Notes: generated from the letters alone by a model not told the origin. DNA of 64,000 nucleotides from Posidonia oceanica (GCA_037176725.1 JAZBRS010000011.1:4030001-4094000), one strand, 5' to 3'. Shown: positions 20,037 to 33,455, numbered from the stretch's first letter. Translations and numbers: made by a program.

Positions 20037-22463
20037 ATATTCTTGACATTTGTTGGTGGAGGAAGATTTGCAATAAGGTTTACTTTTGCTTTGTCCACTT
20101 CGATGCCTCTATTTGAGATGATATGACCCAAAACAGTGCCTTGTTGGACCATGAAGTGACATTTTTCCCAATTGAGTGTCAAATTCTTTTTTGTGCATCT
20201 TTTCAATACTAACTCAAGATGATGGAGGTATTCATAAAATGTGGACCCAAAAATGGAAAAGTCATCCATGAAGATTTCTAAAAATCTTTCCACTATGTCA
20301 AAGAAGATGCTCACCATGCATCTTTGGAACGTGACTGGAGCATTGCATAGCCCAAAGGGCATGCGACGATAGGCAAAGGTTCCAAAAGGGCAGGTGAAGG
20401 TGGTATTCTCTTGATCCTCAAGAGCAATAGAAATTTGGTTATAACCGGAATATCTATCAAGAAAACAATAACACTCATGTCGGGCTAACCGTTCCAACAT
20501 TTGGTCAATGAATGGCAACGAAAAATGGTCTTTCCTGGTTGCCGCATTTAGCTTCCTATAGTCTATACATACTGGCCATCCTGTTTGGATGCGAGTGGGG
20601 ACAAGCTCATTGTTATCATTCTGAATTACAGTAATTCTAGATTTCTTTGGAACTACTTGGACTGGACTTACCCATGAGCTATCTGAGATGGGATAAATGA
20701 TCCCATTATCAAGACATTTCAGTATGTCTTTTCTTACCACTTCTTTCATTACAGGGTTCAACCGCCTTTGTGGATCTCTAGCTGGGTGGGCTTCCTTTAT
20801 CAAGTGAATCCGATGTTGCACAATTGTTGGACTAATCCCCTTGATATCAGCCATGGTCCATCCTATGGCTTCCTTATTCTCACTAAGGACGGTTAACAAA
20901 GCCTCTTCTTGATTCTGAGTTAAGTCGGCTGCGATGATTACAGGAAGGGTCTGATCTTTCCCTAAATAGGCATACTTGAGATGTTTAGGCAAAGGTTTAA
21001 GCTCTAGTGTAGGTGGTTCCTCAATGGATGGCTTAGGGCTTGGTCTGGGCTCAGATATGATAGGCTCTGGAGGAGGGTTATACCACTTGTTGAACTTGTG
21101 GGTCCTACATTGGGTTAACTCATTGGTTTCTTCAACAAACATTAATTCATCTTTGAAAATCTCCTCAAAACTTTGGTCAAAGTAGACTAGATCAAATTCA
21201 ATTTCATCCTCTATTAGGTCTTCTTCTTTTGAGAAATCTTCAATCATGTTAACCTCAAATGTCTCATCTGGTTCATTGATTAACTCCTTATCCAAATTAA
21301 AAATGTTAAGTGTGACTGTTAAATCTCCATAATTTAATCTCATTGAACCATTTCGATAGTTGATTAAAGCATTGGTTGTAGCTAGGAAGGGTTGACCTAG
21401 GATAATTGGAATTTGGCCTTTAAGGTTGGTCAAGGGTTGGGTTTCTAAGATCACAAAATCTGCAGGATATACAAAGTCACCAACCTTGATCAGAACATCT
21501 TCAACAATTCCTCTAGGCATCTTGATTGATCTATCAGCCAACTGTAATGTTACCCTAGTTGGTTTCAATTTGCCTAGTCCTAATTGCTCATACACCGAGT
21601 ATGGCAATAGATTGACACTAGCTCATAGATCTAGCAAAGCCTTATTAATTTTAGTGTTACCTATTGTACACGAGATTGTGGGACTTCCAGAGTCCTTATA
21701 TTTCATAGGTATTTGATTTGTCAGAATAGAGCTGACATTGGTTGCTAGAAAAGCTTTCTTTGGCACATTCGTGGTTCTCTTTCGAGTGCACAAGTACTTA
21801 AGGTATTTGGCATATGTAGGGACTTGTTGGATTGCATCTAAGAGAGGAATATTTACCTTAACTTGCCTAAACACCTCTAATATCTTTTCCATTTGTACAA
21901 ATTCCTTTTTGTTTTTGAGCCTATTAGGAAATGGAGCAATGGGTTTTTGGATAGGCTCAATAGGTGACTCATTAGAGGGTCCAACATGTTTATTAGGTTC
22001 TTCAGAATTCTCAGGCTGGCCTGAGTGGGATTGGACTGGTGTAGTCAAGTCAGAAGGTGAGTCCTTCTGAATCCTAACAGCATGATCAGGCATGACAACA
22101 TGGTTGTCTACCTGTTTTCCAGATCTTAATGTAACGACTGCATTAACCTGATTGACCTGGTCATCTTGAATCACATGAACCTGTCCTTGATTTGGATTTT
22201 GGGCTTGACCTCTAGGGTTTGGTACAACTTGACTAGGGAAGGTTCCTTTCTCTCTCCTTCCTACCTATGTGGTTAGCTGACTCAATTGCATCTCGATTCG
22301 AGATATGGCTTGCATATTTGCAGCTATGCTAGTATTTGTTTGAGAGTTGGCATTGAGAAGGGCCTCCACGCCTTTCTCCAGGGTGCTCATTCTCCTCTCA
22401 TTATCATTAAATCCTGGAGGTAGATTGGGTTGTGATCCTACATTAAAGTTCTGTTGGACCTGT
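20024..22463 (-). pseudogene. protease and reverse transcriptase of element F
   Basis: The N-terminal part (22463 to about 21650) is the gag C-terminus and linker. The protease motif is ALLDL-stop-ASVNLLPYSV at about 21625: the Gly after the catalytic Asp is now TGA. The RT core is well preserved at about 20880-20190, with PVCIDYRKLNAATRKDHFSL, YNQISIALEDQE, FAYRRMPFGLCNAPVTFQRC and the catalytic IFMDDFSIFG (an FMDD form of the YxDD box, usual in this clade). Upstream acidic spacer EDLIEDEIEFDLVYFDQ. The longest intact frame is 527 codons (21607-20024); it ends at a frame change before the RNase H region. Confidence 0.9.
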
Positions 22464-25414
22464 TGTAACATCCAGGTCTTCTAGAATTAGCGGGTGTGGT
22501 TAGCACGGATTGCTGGTGCGGATTGCTAGCGCGAGATGCAGTATTCAGGGTTCAGGCAATTTTGCAAGGATGACCTTGGAATTTCTATTGGATATTAATT
22601 GGATAAGACTAGGATTTGGTAAACAGTAATGTTATTAGTTTCCATCTGTGGGCGTGATGGATTGGTGTTTATTCCTCTCTGTCTTAAGTTTAGGAAGTTA
22701 TTTGGGATATTTGTAGTTTGCTGGGAGGAAGAGGTGGTTTGCGCAATTTTTGCGTGAAAAATTTAAGAGATAAGAGAGGAAGAAATAGGAATGTTTTGGA
22801 GCATGCAACGCGTGCCATTCTGGGACCGAGCTCCAGGGCGACTGTCGGGCGGAAGAAGGTGGCTGGAGGCTGGTGGTGGGAGGCATGCATGCAGAGAAGA
22901 AGGAGGTGAAGAGGAGAAGAGGAAGGAGGATCGGCTATGGCTGCAAGCTTCAAGTACACACTCCTCTTTCTCTCTTTTGATTTTGATTTAGTGAAGTAAA
23001 GATTGAATTGAGTAGATTAGTTGGTTTCTAAGGTGTGGAGATGATTTTGTGATTTTTAGAGAATTTCAGTGAATTAATTTGTGATTTAATGGAGTGCAAC
23101 ATGCTGTGGTTGTGATATGAGCTTATGACCTTTTGATTTTATATCTTGAGATTGGTGCAATGGATTCTTGAGATTTTCATCTCCTATAATAGATAATACC
23201 TCATGCATGGTTTTTGTAATTTTTCTAGATTTGAGGTAGCCTATGTGAGGCATGGTGTAAGTTTTGAGCAAAGGAGTTCATGGGTTCACTACTGGCTTTT
23301 CTCTTGTATGTGGGTCTGGCAAAGGTGCCAAGCGCGGGTTGTCAGAGAGAGATTCTGGCGACAATAGGAGGCAGGATTCGCCGGCGCGCATCATTGGCGG
23401 ACTTATCAGGCGTTTCTGGCGCCCAGGGGGCGCCCATTCTGTTGGGATCAGCCTCTAATTGGCCAGGCCCGAACTATTATTGGTTGCCCTAGTTAAGTTA
23501 AGGCTTAAAAATCTGTTTTGCTGATATAGGAATATATTAGCATTTTATAAAGATATTAGGGCAAGATGATGATTAGGCAAAGCATTTGAGACTAGTTAAG
23601 AATTGCCTAAAATGAATTAGCAATATCCCACCTGTGTTAGAGTTGGAATTAAAAGACTAAATAACCTAGAAATGCTAAGGTTTTCCCTAATTGGTATAGA
23701 CAGACATTACAGAGTATGTTAAATTTAGAATTAGATCTTGGCACCAGGACATGGTTTCTGGGTGCAATTTGTGTGGTGTTCGGTCTCGTAAGTTCATTGG
23801 AACTTTGGGATCGGTGCTTTGCTTCTGGTGGGTGTCTCCTAGGTAAATGATATGCCCAGAAGGTGCCATTGTTTTTCTGTTTGCCGTGTTTTGGAATGTG
23901 GTTCTGGACTCGACAGCGGAGCTGTCGAGGCTATGTTTTGTGCTGTGCTTGGTGCCGCATTTTGAGGTATTTTGAGTTGTCTTTTAAGGATTTCGAATTG
24001 GTTTTCAAAAAGAGTTTTGAGAAAGAAATGCATGGGTTTTGGTAAGGGTTATTGAAAGAGTTTTCCGATGTTTTTTGTGTGTGGCGGACCAAGATACTGG
24101 AGGGGCGTGTCGACGAGATCAGGGGATGTGACGACATTCCTAGTTGGTCGGGTGCGTTGCCTCAGTTGAGGTCCTGAGACGAAGAGGCTGAGGGAAGTGT
24201 TCGTCAGATCTTGGAGGTATGATACTCCTTGATTGTCGTTTACGAGGCTGAGGTTGAGGTCCGTGGGTTGGGAGTACCGACTGGACTTGGAGGTATGACA
24301 CTCTACTTGTTCTGGGTACCGAGGACCATGGTACTGACTGTACATAGTGTATCGTGGCAGCGGACACAAGGAGTATGAGACCTTTGAGTAGCTAGACGTG
24401 ATACCCTAGTTAGTACGAGTATCGAGAGTGCTTGGTGTGGACTGAGCCTGGGGGTGAGGAGCCCCAGGGGTTCGGAGCACCAAGTCAGGGCGCTTAGAGG
24501 GCGTACTCTGTGGTGTCCTGCTGAGAGACAGGACTGGCCTTCCAGTGTGTGGTTGGCTTGTTGAGGCTTGTTGGCTGGGACAGTTCACTCCTCCACAGGG
24601 TAGTGCACCGTAGTAGTGCTGGGACACCGTGGTCGCGCCTTGGTGGACTGCTTGTGGCTAGGTGTCATCGCTTGGGCCCAAGTGATGACACTTTGTTTGC
24701 TTGTGTGTGGTTGGCTGTGCTTGTGGCCGCACCTGTGGGGCATAGGTTTTGCGCTAGTGGGGTGCATTGGTTTGACTGAGCAGTGTCTCAGTGCTGGCTT
24801 TGTGTTTTGGTGTCTGTTTGTTGTGTTGTTGTGTGTGTTATGAATGCTATTGAGGGTATTCAGACACGATTAGTTGTCTAGTCTGCACTAGGAGTGTGAT
24901 GGACCAGACCGTGTGTTTTAGGTCTTGATTTGGCTAGTGTGGCCATTTCAAATGTGCATAAAGATTTTGAAAAGAGCATGCATATGATTTTGAAAGGAAA
25001 AGAGAAAATATGATTTCAAAGGCATGTTTTTAGTGGTTTGCTTTGTGGGCAATGATGTGTGCCCTGCTGTGGCATCTAGGAGAGATGCCTGTGTTTGTTT
25101 GCTTGTGGCGTGGTTATGCCTGTTTCCTCGATGTTGTTTGTCGAGCTGGGGTGTGTGCTGGGTGACTATTGAGTGGTCACTCACATGTGCTTGGTTTCTG
25201 TTTTTGGCAGGTGCAAGATAGGAGCTGGAGTTGCTAGTGCATATAGGAAAGGAGTCACATTGCCACACATCAAGGATTCTGGGTAAGTGAGCTATTTAAG
25301 TTATTTTATTTTTGCTTTATAGTAATTGTGAGAATCTAGTTCTATAGTTCATGAATGCTAAAAAAAAAAAAAGGTAGCTAGGTTGAGAGGTAACGCCCGG
25401 GGCGGGTCGTTACA
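22464..25414 (+). mobile_element. G: solo LTR, 2,951 bp, inside F
   Basis: Begins TGTAACATCCAGGTC and ends CGGGGCGGGTCGTTACA, so the ends are TGTAAC/GTTACA inverted repeats. Flanks CCTGT (22459-22463) and CCTAT (25415-25419) are a 5-bp duplication with one transition. F's gag-pol reads on both sides. No primer site or coding genes inside. A palindromic stretch, TCTGGCGCCCAGGGGGCGCC (about 23415), and repeats of GTACCGA/GAGGTATGA (24190-24310) are present. An A-run of 12 lies at 25360-25371. Confidence 0.9.
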
Positions 25415-26558
25415 CCTATTGATTGGGCCTAAAATGATTTGAGTGTTGCTGTTGGCCTTAGGGGAAAACAAAATTGTTGCTTCCGTGATGAGGTTTCTGG
25501 TTCCAAGAAAAATTAGGATGATTCCTCCATCCTGGATTGTAGGTTGGGGCATATGGATCATTTTGGAGCCTAACAAAGGTTGCATTTAATTGTTCAGGTC
25601 CAAAATTAGGTTGACCCTCGACTGAAAGACACTCTTCCATCACATGACCCATCATGTGACAACCTTTACACCAAGGAACTTGGTTAGACACTTGGTTTAC
25701 CTGGGCTTTCTCCTTCATCTCTAGAGCTTCTAACCTACGAGCTAGTGTGTTGTATTTGGCTTCAATGGCTATAGAAGACTTTATTGAGTGAATACCGCCT
25801 TTAGAGGGTGTGGGTTTATCAATTAATTGATTATTTGTATTTTCCCACTGCATTATTTTCTCAGCTAATTCTCTTAGGAATTTCCATGCCTCATCCTCAT
25901 TTTTCTTCATGAATGCTCCCTGACACATAGAATCAAGCATGGTCCTACTTGAAATATCTAAACCCTCATAAATTATTTGGCATAGTCTCCATTTTTCAAT
26001 ACTATGGTGTAGACACTGGGCTAAGAGATCTTTAAATCTATCAAAATGCTTCCAGAAAGACTCACCAATTTGTTGTTTAGATGAATTAATTTCATTTCTA
26101 AATTCGATGGTCTTATGAACAGGTTAATATTTTTTTAGAAATATAGTGCAAAATTGGGCCCAAGTGGTGATTGAATTAGTTGATAGACTATACAGTCATT
26201 TTTTAGCATTGTCTTTTAATGCAAAAGGAATGAATCGTAACTGGACTGCTTCATCAGACAACTGCTGTAACTTCATCATACTACACACTTCCTCAAATTC
26301 ATTGATGAACCAATAAGCATCTTCAGATTCTTGACCTGTGAACCTAGGCAACTAGCTAATATAATTGGATTTGAGTTCAAAATTGTTGCCATTAGTATTT
26401 GGAAGTCTAATGCAAGATAGTTGTACAATTCTTACTGGATAACACCTGGCTTCTAAGGCTAGAGGTGGATTGTGTACTTCATCAGCCATTTTAAATTCTT
26501 TGGGTTCAACACGGATGAGACGATGAGTCAAATCACGGACCCAAACGGGCATGCACAT
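25415..26558 (-). pseudogene. gag of element F
   Basis: Athila-type gag. Landmarks from the N-terminus: MADEVHNPPLALEARCYPV, an EEVCSMMKLQQLSDEAVQLR core, KWLYSLSTNSITTWAQFCT, then LDSMCQGAFMKKNEDEAWKF, and a CCHC zinc knuckle CKGCHMMGHVMEEC at about 25620. Stops lie at about 26350 and about 26130; the rest is open. G is inserted just after the knuckle, and the remaining gag tail continues at 22463. Confidence 0.85.
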
Positions 26559-27660
26559 GATGAAACTTTTTTTTTTTTTGAAATAAAATGCAATGAAAAT
26601 AGAAAAGAAGAAAAGATGAGATAATATGATCTAAAGAGATGAGGAGATTACAGATAGAGGAGAAAGATGCCTAATCTAATCACACAAGTCACTCAGATCT
26701 TAATTCTATGGTTGACCTAAAATCTAGACAGCTCCTAACTTCCAAGTTAAACTTCAAGATCCATGATTCAAAATTTCTCAAACCGAGTTAGTCAGATCAG
26801 TGGAGAAAAGTGGGAGGCTCCCCGTGTGTAGCAACGGACCTAATTAAATAACCACTTTGCCTTTTAAGAGGTCGGACCTCTTGAACCACTTTTCTTAGAC
26901 ACCAACAAGGAATAAGAATTTTAAATCCAATTCTCTCTAGGTTTCACTTGTCCTATTGAGCTCGAATCTTAGGGGCCACAGTCTACTTGATTTTAATTGA
27001 AGTTTAGGTCAATGCTCAATGCTTTCTTTTGTTGTTTGTGGGCTAAGGAAGGGTGATGAAATCCCCACTTTATCTTGTGCTATAGGTTTTGCCCTTAGGT
27101 ACTTTGAAATAATATGTAACAAACAATTATGCTGAAACAAGTTGTTCTTCCTACTAACTATATGCTAATAAATGCAAGGAATCAAGTAGGAGAACACGTA
27201 ACTTTTCCTCCAGCAATCACCAAAATAAAATAACGGGAAATAGAAATTACACAAAATGCAAACTATATGATGTATGCCCTAAAAACAGGTTTCTATCTTA
27301 TCATGAAATATTTTTAATTGGGTTCAAATTTATGTTCGATTTTTAAATTAGTGATCGAGAAAAAATAGAAACTAAAACAATAATTAAATCCTAGACCAGG
27401 ATTCTAGAAAAAATCAGAAATAACTGAAACTAAAATTTTGGAGAAAATAACTGACCTAGGTGCCCAGTAGGCGCTAGAAGTGCAGATTAGCGCCTGAGAG
27501 GTGCTCCCGGTCCCTGCGATTTTCTGAAAATGGCTTCTTGATTCTTCTGATCTCTAGTTAAATATTCCTGTAAGATTAAAATAACGAAACAATTTTTTTT
27601 TTAAAATAAAAACGAAAAGAAAGAAATAACCGACAATAAATCAATGTTATAAAACCCTAT
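26559..27660 (-). other. leader of element F
   Basis: AT-rich region between primer site and gag. No gene seen. It has a GC-rich palindromic patch at about 27463-27515 (GGTGCCCAGTAGGCGC followed by GCGCCTGAGAGGTGCTC), similar to the patch in F's LTR. Confidence 0.6.
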
Positions 27661-27678
27661 TCCCTGGCAACAGCGTCA
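27661..27678 (-). promoter_or_regulatory. primer-binding site of element F
   Basis: The minus strand reads TGACGCTGTTGCCAGGGA, close to the tRNA-Asp-type primer site TGGCGCCGTTGCCGGGGA common in Athila-like elements. It lies nine bases after the LTR end. Confidence 0.75.
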
Positions 27679-27687
27679 AAAACTTGA

Positions 27688-28949
27688 TGTGAATTTTAAT
27701 TAACCGTAAGTGCACGGTGTACTATGTAGTACGTATGCAAATACAGGTCGATCCCACAGAGAATAGAGTTCAAAAAACAAAGATTAACTATCAATTATTG
27801 AAAAGAGTTTGAGAGAGATGATGCTTAAAAACTAAAACTAGAATATCAAGATGCAATCAAATTAATTAAAACCTAAGGTTTCGAATCCATTTATGATACA
27901 TTGATAATGCATAATTAAATTTACTCTATCTCTTGTTTTAGATCTCAATATTCGATTGAATGATTTTTACCTTAACAAGCATATACTATATGCAATGCAT
28001 CATAGAATATCAAGTACAGAATAAAAACACATAGAGTCAAATAAATCAAATGATATATGATAGATCTGAGATTATATACACAACCTCCAAGTTATTCTTC
28101 CCTAAGCATAGGCCAAAAAGATTAATTCAATATTAGCCTATCAAAGTTTATCGAATGATAAACGATCTATGTAATATACATCCAGTCTACATAATAATAG
28201 CAACAGAGCACAAGAGATAGAACAAAACTTAATCATAATATCTCAATTCACATAAATTTCATCTCAACACTAGAACTAAAAACTTAGCCAAGCATGATAA
28301 TAGAAAACATCAAAATAAAAGATGAAGGAAAAGTACAAGACATATTAAGAAGAAAAATAAACTTGTATTAATAACAACTAAGATTACAAAAGAGGAACTT
28401 GAAGATCTCTAAAACAAAAGAGGAAGAGAGTCTAAGCCAAGAAGATGGTCCATGATAGATCTACACAAGGGGTCCCTTTTATAGGCTTACAAGGACTTTA
28501 TTATCTCGGAAACAAATCTGCGTAAAAAAATCTAAAACTAAATTTCAAATACAAGATATTTCCAAGTGATCAATGTGACAACTAAATACTGAGTCAGCAT
28601 CATCTTATCCGGGTGCCTGGGAGGCGCCGGATGTGCATTCGGGCGCCTGGGAGGCGTCCCGTAGCCCTGAATCAGCTCTAACTTGGTCAATCTGTTAGCT
28701 TATCTTCATCCTAGTATTTACACACGTGGAAAAAGTGTATTTGACCTCTTGACAAATCTAGAAAATTCTTTTATATTTGGATTTGCATTCTTTTTTATCT
28801 TTTATTCTTTTCTCTTCATTCTTTTTCTCAATTCTTTTCTGGTCCTCAGGTTCCTGCAAAATTTACACAAAACACCTCGAATAGTATTATTTATATACAT
28901 TAATTAATAAATATAGGGAATAAAATATGTATGAATTATGAGTTAATCA
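27688..28949 (-). repeat. 5' LTR of element F (1,262 bp)
   Basis: The minus strand begins TGATTAACTCATAATTC (28949) and ends TTAAAATTCACA (27688). It contains AATACAGGTCGATCCCACAG (plus strand, about 27740), a string frequent in plant Athila/Tat LTRs. A double hairpin lies at about 28608-28665: GGTGCCTGGGAGGCGCC, a spacer, then GGGCGCCTGGGAGGCGTCCC. The first external bases are GGGGA. Confidence 0.8.
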
Positions 28950-29275
28950 GGGGACGAGGGAAGCGACAAGCCGACGAACCTGTCGGTCAAGAGGAGGGAC
29001 GGCGACGGGTCGACAACCCTGCCGCCAAGAGGGGGAAAGCGATGAGAATACCAAATCCGAAGGTATGCAGAGGTCTGAAGACAATCCCGTGATAGTTGGG
29101 GATGTCAGCCCAATGCGAATGGAGGCATGATACCACAGGGTAGCCAAAGATGCCCCCGGTATCAAGAGGAAGATACCAAAAAAAAGGCAGCTGAAATGCC
29201 CTTGGTATCAAAATGAAGGTACCAAAATGGGAAGCTAAAATGCCCCTAGTATCGAGATGCGGAATGGGCCCGCTT
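28950..29275 (-). repeat. 3' region fragment of element B
   Basis: On the minus strand it matches the 3' regions of C and D, with GATACCAGG/GGTATC palindromes and AACTATCACGGGATTGTC. Units of GGTATCAAGAGGAAGATACC type recur at 29155-29255. F's insertion at 28950 cuts it off, so B's polypurine tract and 3' LTR are not visible. Confidence 0.75.
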
Positions 29276-30709
29276 CGTAGGCGTGCAATGGTATCAGAGC
29301 GGGCATGTGACGTTTTGCCAAGGAAAGGCAAGCTGCAGACATGTCGGTCATCATAGACCACCCAGTGGGGTGGGCGGACAAGACCGAGGAGAAATGCATG
29401 GAGGATGCGAGTACCCATCGTTGGGTGTGCAATGGTCTCAGTACATGCATGCGACATTTAGTCGAGATCATGCAGGTCATCACAGACCACCAACACATTG
29501 GGTGGACAAAACAGGTGAAAACACGGAGCCTCTGAGCGAGGGTTTTGCAATGATGAGGCTGTTAAGTTTTGAAAAGTGCTCAACCTTGGCCCTAGTTTTC
29601 AAAAACAGGGAGAAAGGGAAGATAGATTTTACTGCAGTTATTATGTTTTTGGTGGCTTTGGATTTAAAACAGCTGATTGGCGAGAAGATGCTTCTGCACT
29701 TCCTGATTCAGGAGACTCTTTGATCCTCAAGCAATGCAATGTCAAGTTGTGGTTGGTGGCTCTCATTCTCACTCTTAGCTCTGGATGTGGCCTCGGCTTT
29801 GCAGAATATAGCCTTTGGTTTCATGCGAGTAGCAGAAGCATTCGATGTAGATTTCTAGCCTCCATCTTAACTCATTGGGGACTGACTACCGCTTTTGATG
29901 CTCTCGGAGTGATATTTATTTTCCCCTCATGAGTGACCAGATTTGCATCTTGCCAAGGAGGTAGAGTTGTAGCTTGCACGAGGGATTGGAGCGTGTTGAT
30001 TCACTTGGAGGGTGGGGCCAGGCCCTCCAGATGGTGTATGTCATGCAGATGGCAAATGTTGTGCTGTAGTTGGAGGTTAAGGCTGCTTCGATGCTTGTCC
30101 AAGTCACTCCTCTCATGGGCGCCTTCTTTCTTCAACTTCTATCTTCATTTTTATTTTATGCCCAGTGTGCACATCATGTCATTTCTTTTTGGCTCACATG
30201 CTCTCAATTGTTTTAGATATGCAGTTTCTTTGCCCTCTTGGGGTAGCAATCCCGGTGACGAGTTAAGAGTTCGGCTACTAGGCGTGCACCCTCGGCCGCT
30301 GCTTTGTGTTGGGGCAGCCTCTGGCTATGCTCTGCTCGGCCTTGGTCCTCTCCTTGTCTGGTGGACTCTCTCGATTGGATTGATCTCGCTCTAGTGTTTT
30401 GCATTGCACTAGGTGAGATTTTTTGATCCACTCTAGGTCTCACTCATTTGGCCACAGGCGATGAGATGGCATTGCTCGAGTAAACGCTGCCTGAAACGTT
30501 AATGCTTGGCATCCTCTCGGCGCTACTTATTGTCCAAACTCGGGTTTTCTGGATTTTGCAAATTTTTGTGGGTTTTTTGGATTTTAGAGAAGCAAGCATG
30601 TTTTTTTGATTTTGTGGGTTTTGTATTTTTAATGGATTTTTAGTTAAGGAAAGAAAACACAAAACAAGCAAAAAACGCAAATGAAAGACAATGCAAGTAA
30701 AAAGGGAAG
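29276..30709. other. non-coding internal part of B, with a possible foreign fragment
   Basis: No gene recognised. At 29284-29530 a unit of roughly 130-150 bp occurs twice, diverged, with the shared pattern GTGCAATGGT...CAGACC. The first copy includes TGGTATCAGAGC (29289-29300), identical to a tRNA-iMet primer site but with no LTR next to it. From 30540 to 30700 the sequence is AT-rich and low in complexity. Confidence 0.4.
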
Positions 30710-33455
30710 GTGGGAGGGACTTACCTCTCAACATCCTCAGGATGGAGGCGCTGGGTCCACTCCTACGTTGCTGGTGCTATCGGTGCTGCTGAAACCACTA
30801 GTGGGCCTGCTGAGATGGCCAGCGATGCTGTGGAGACTGTTGATGGTTATGCTAGGAGCGTTGGAGTTGCTGGGACCGATGGAATTGCTAGTGACACTGT
30901 CGATGGTCCTATTACTGTCGAGTCTGCCGGTGTTGTTGTTGAAGCTTCTGTTGGTAATGCTGGGAGTGCTGGAGCTACTGGGACCGATGGTTATGTTACT
31001 GCCTCCACGAGCGTCCTCTGAACGAGCTGGGAAGGGAAAGGAGAGGATATTGCACTGATGGGATCAGAAGGATCCACCGGAGAAGAGCTGAACTTAGAAA
31101 GGACAGGGGTGAGGAAGAAGACCCCCAGGTCCTAGCAACCTTGGAGCCTGTAGGCTCAGGCAAGGAAGGGTTGGTTACGCTAGGGAGTGTCGGTGCTGGT
31201 GCAGGTGCATGTGCAAGTGTTGGTGTAGGTGTTGCCTCCTGTGTGATGATGCTGACGACCATTCGGTCGATTAGGTTTTGCACGGCGTCCCGCAAGGTGA
31301 GACAGTTATCAATTGAGTGCCCCGTGGCTCGATGAAAATTGTAGTACTGGTTCATGTCATGCCACCACAGAGGTGGGTTTGATGGCAAACGAATAGCCAG
31401 GAGCCTCAAAAGCAATGTGACCTGGGAAAAGACAACACTCAACAGCTCAGCCAGAGGAGTGTTATCGCATTCGGCGCGACGAGGTTGTCCTTGCCCTGGT
31501 TGCAGTCCTTGCCGAGCTGGTGCGAGGTGATGCACCGACTTGACGGTGGTAGTGATCTATGGAGTGTGTGAAGGACTAGGTGCATAAGCTAACTGAGTAG
31601 GGCCTGGCTGGCTCGCTGCGTTGACAGGCTCTGAAGGAGGTTCGATATATGCAACGACTTGTTGCTCGAGGTAGTTGGTGGCGGAGTCATTGTTGTTGTT
31701 GCTGCCGCGACAATTGTTGTTGCTGCTGGTGGCCTGCCTAGCCAATGCAGTGAGCGCGGGGAAATTCCCACTTCGCAGTGAGCTCTCTACGTGGGCGCCG
31801 ACTCTAATCAGAGATGCAAAACTAGTGATGGGTTGAATGTAGAGTAGAGCCCAAGTCGTTGGCTGCGCCCCCTTGATAATCATTTCGATAGACTCCTCGT
31901 CGGAGGGTCTATCCTTGACTTGGGCGACTAGGGAATGCCAGCGACCGACATACTCCCCGAATGGCTCGTGGGGCCTCTACTGGATTGCAACAAGATTCTC
32001 GCGCTTGGGGATCAAGTCGAGGTTGAAGGAGTACTACTTGAGGAACGCCTGGCTGAGGTCGTCCCAAGTCTTAATCGAGGCCATGACAAGCGAGGTGAAC
32101 CACTTAAGAGTAGGCCCTGTAAGACTCTTTTGGAACAGGCAGATTAAAAGCCTCTTGTCAGCCTGAAGCTGAGCGAGGTCTCCACAGTACGCCCTCAGAT
32201 GGGAGATTGGGCAGCCTCTACCGTTATACTTCTTGAATTCCAGGATGTGGAAATTCGGAGGGAGTGTCACCTCTGGAAAGTAGCAAAGGTCCCGGAACTG
32301 GTAGGACTAGCTGTCCCCACCTTGCACTTGTAGTGCTCTTTCTAGATCACCCATCCTAGCAAGGATGGCATCTAAGGTTGCTGCTAGCGATGATGATGTA
32401 GCTAAGGTGGGTGATGTGTATGCTGTATGGGTCACGTGAAACCGCTCCTCCAGATCCACCATCATGCCATCTGGTGTTGTAGCGTGAGGGCCAGCATACC
32501 TATGCATGGATGAAGAGTGCTGTGGCATGAATGCAGGGATCTGAATTTGCTGATGCATAGCAGATGAGTGGATAGCATGCTGTGCAGTGTATGGTGTAGT
32601 GTGTGGGAGCAGCAGTTGTTGCACTGGCACGGTCTCGAGCAATGGACTTAGTGGGTGCTGTGCTCCTGCCAATCTAGGAGACTAGCCACCAGGTGATGGA
32701 GTTACATATTGTGCAAAGTGTTGTGCAAGTGCAGGAGGCAGAGATGATGCCCCCATCACCAAAGCTGTGAGGAGTTGGGGCGATGGTAAGGGCAGAAGTG
32801 CAGTGGGGTAAGCTTGCAAAGCTAAAGTGAGCTGCATCGGAACCTCAGGGGTCGCAACAGGAGTGACGAAAGCAGGGTCGAGGGAAAGAGCGATGCCCTG
32901 CAACCTCTGTGCTAGAGCCATTAGATGCTGCGCTTGCAAGGCAGAGGACTAGTCGACAGACGAGCTGGGAGGCAAAAGGACGGCCGCCAAAGGGGGCACG
33001 AAAGCAGAAGAGCCAAAAGGGAGAGACCCTATAGTAGAGACAGCCACAGTAGACTAGATTCCTGAAACAGGAAGGCCCAGTGAAGGAATGATAGGTGACA
33101 ATCCTGGAGCTCAAGTGGTGGTTACCGTGACTGATTCGGTGATAGGCACCAGACCGGCTTGGGTGTGCCATTGTCCCAGAGTGAGAGGCATGGAATCCCC
33201 CTGCACCTGATAATGGTACGCAAGAGGGGACGAAGGGACGACAGAGGTCACAGTGAGAGAAGGAGGGACCGAAACTGGGACCTCCTTCGATGTAGTAAAA
33301 GAATGAGGCTCGCTGGTTTGCTGGGACATGGTTGACCGCAAGTGGGTATGGATGGGGCTACGACTAAAAGCAAAAGCACGAGACCTAAGACGAGCTATTG
33401 TCGGAGGCGACAGATAGCTCAAGGACAGGGAGGAAGACCACTGGTAGCTGCCCAT
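30710..33455 (-). pseudogene. gag of element B (decayed)
   Basis: Same family as the gags of A and C. From the N-terminus: a Ser/Thr-rich start (33455 to 33110, with a MSQQTSEPHSF start region), a Pro/Ala/Gln-rich part (32939 to 32310), the gag core (32270 to about 31830) with KWFTSLVMASIKTWDDL, then a zinc-knuckle-like YYNFHRATGHSIDNCLTLRD (about 31330) and a Pro/Ala-rich tail to about 30720. Stops replacing a sister-copy Gln lie near 32688, 32307, 32034, 31985 and 31557. The tail ends near a GAG|GTAAGT-like splice donor (about 30718), which may be chance. A plus-strand Ala/Gly-rich frame at 30710-31021 is its shadow. Confidence 0.8.

Larger units (their letters stand above)
19400..28949 (-). 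mobile_element. Element F: Athila-like Ty3 retrotransposon, truncated by D
   Basis: On the minus strand: 5' LTR 28949-27688, primer site 27678-27661, leader, gag (26558 to about 25420), solo LTR G (25414-22464), gag C-terminus and protease, RT (to about 20036), RNase H (19955 to about 19560). Integrase and the 3' LTR are missing because the sequence meets the end of LTR D at 19400. They should lie on the far side of D. F itself sits in the 3' region of element B at 28,950. Confidence 0.85.

Noticed and set aside
22690..25268. Short frames with Cys/Trp/Val-rich translations
   Set aside because: All lie inside solo LTR G; no domain and no matching frames elsewhere.
30681..31058. Ala/Gly-rich plus-strand frames
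   Set aside because: Shadows of the Pro/Ala-rich tail of B's gag on the minus strand, which aligns with C up to about 31020.
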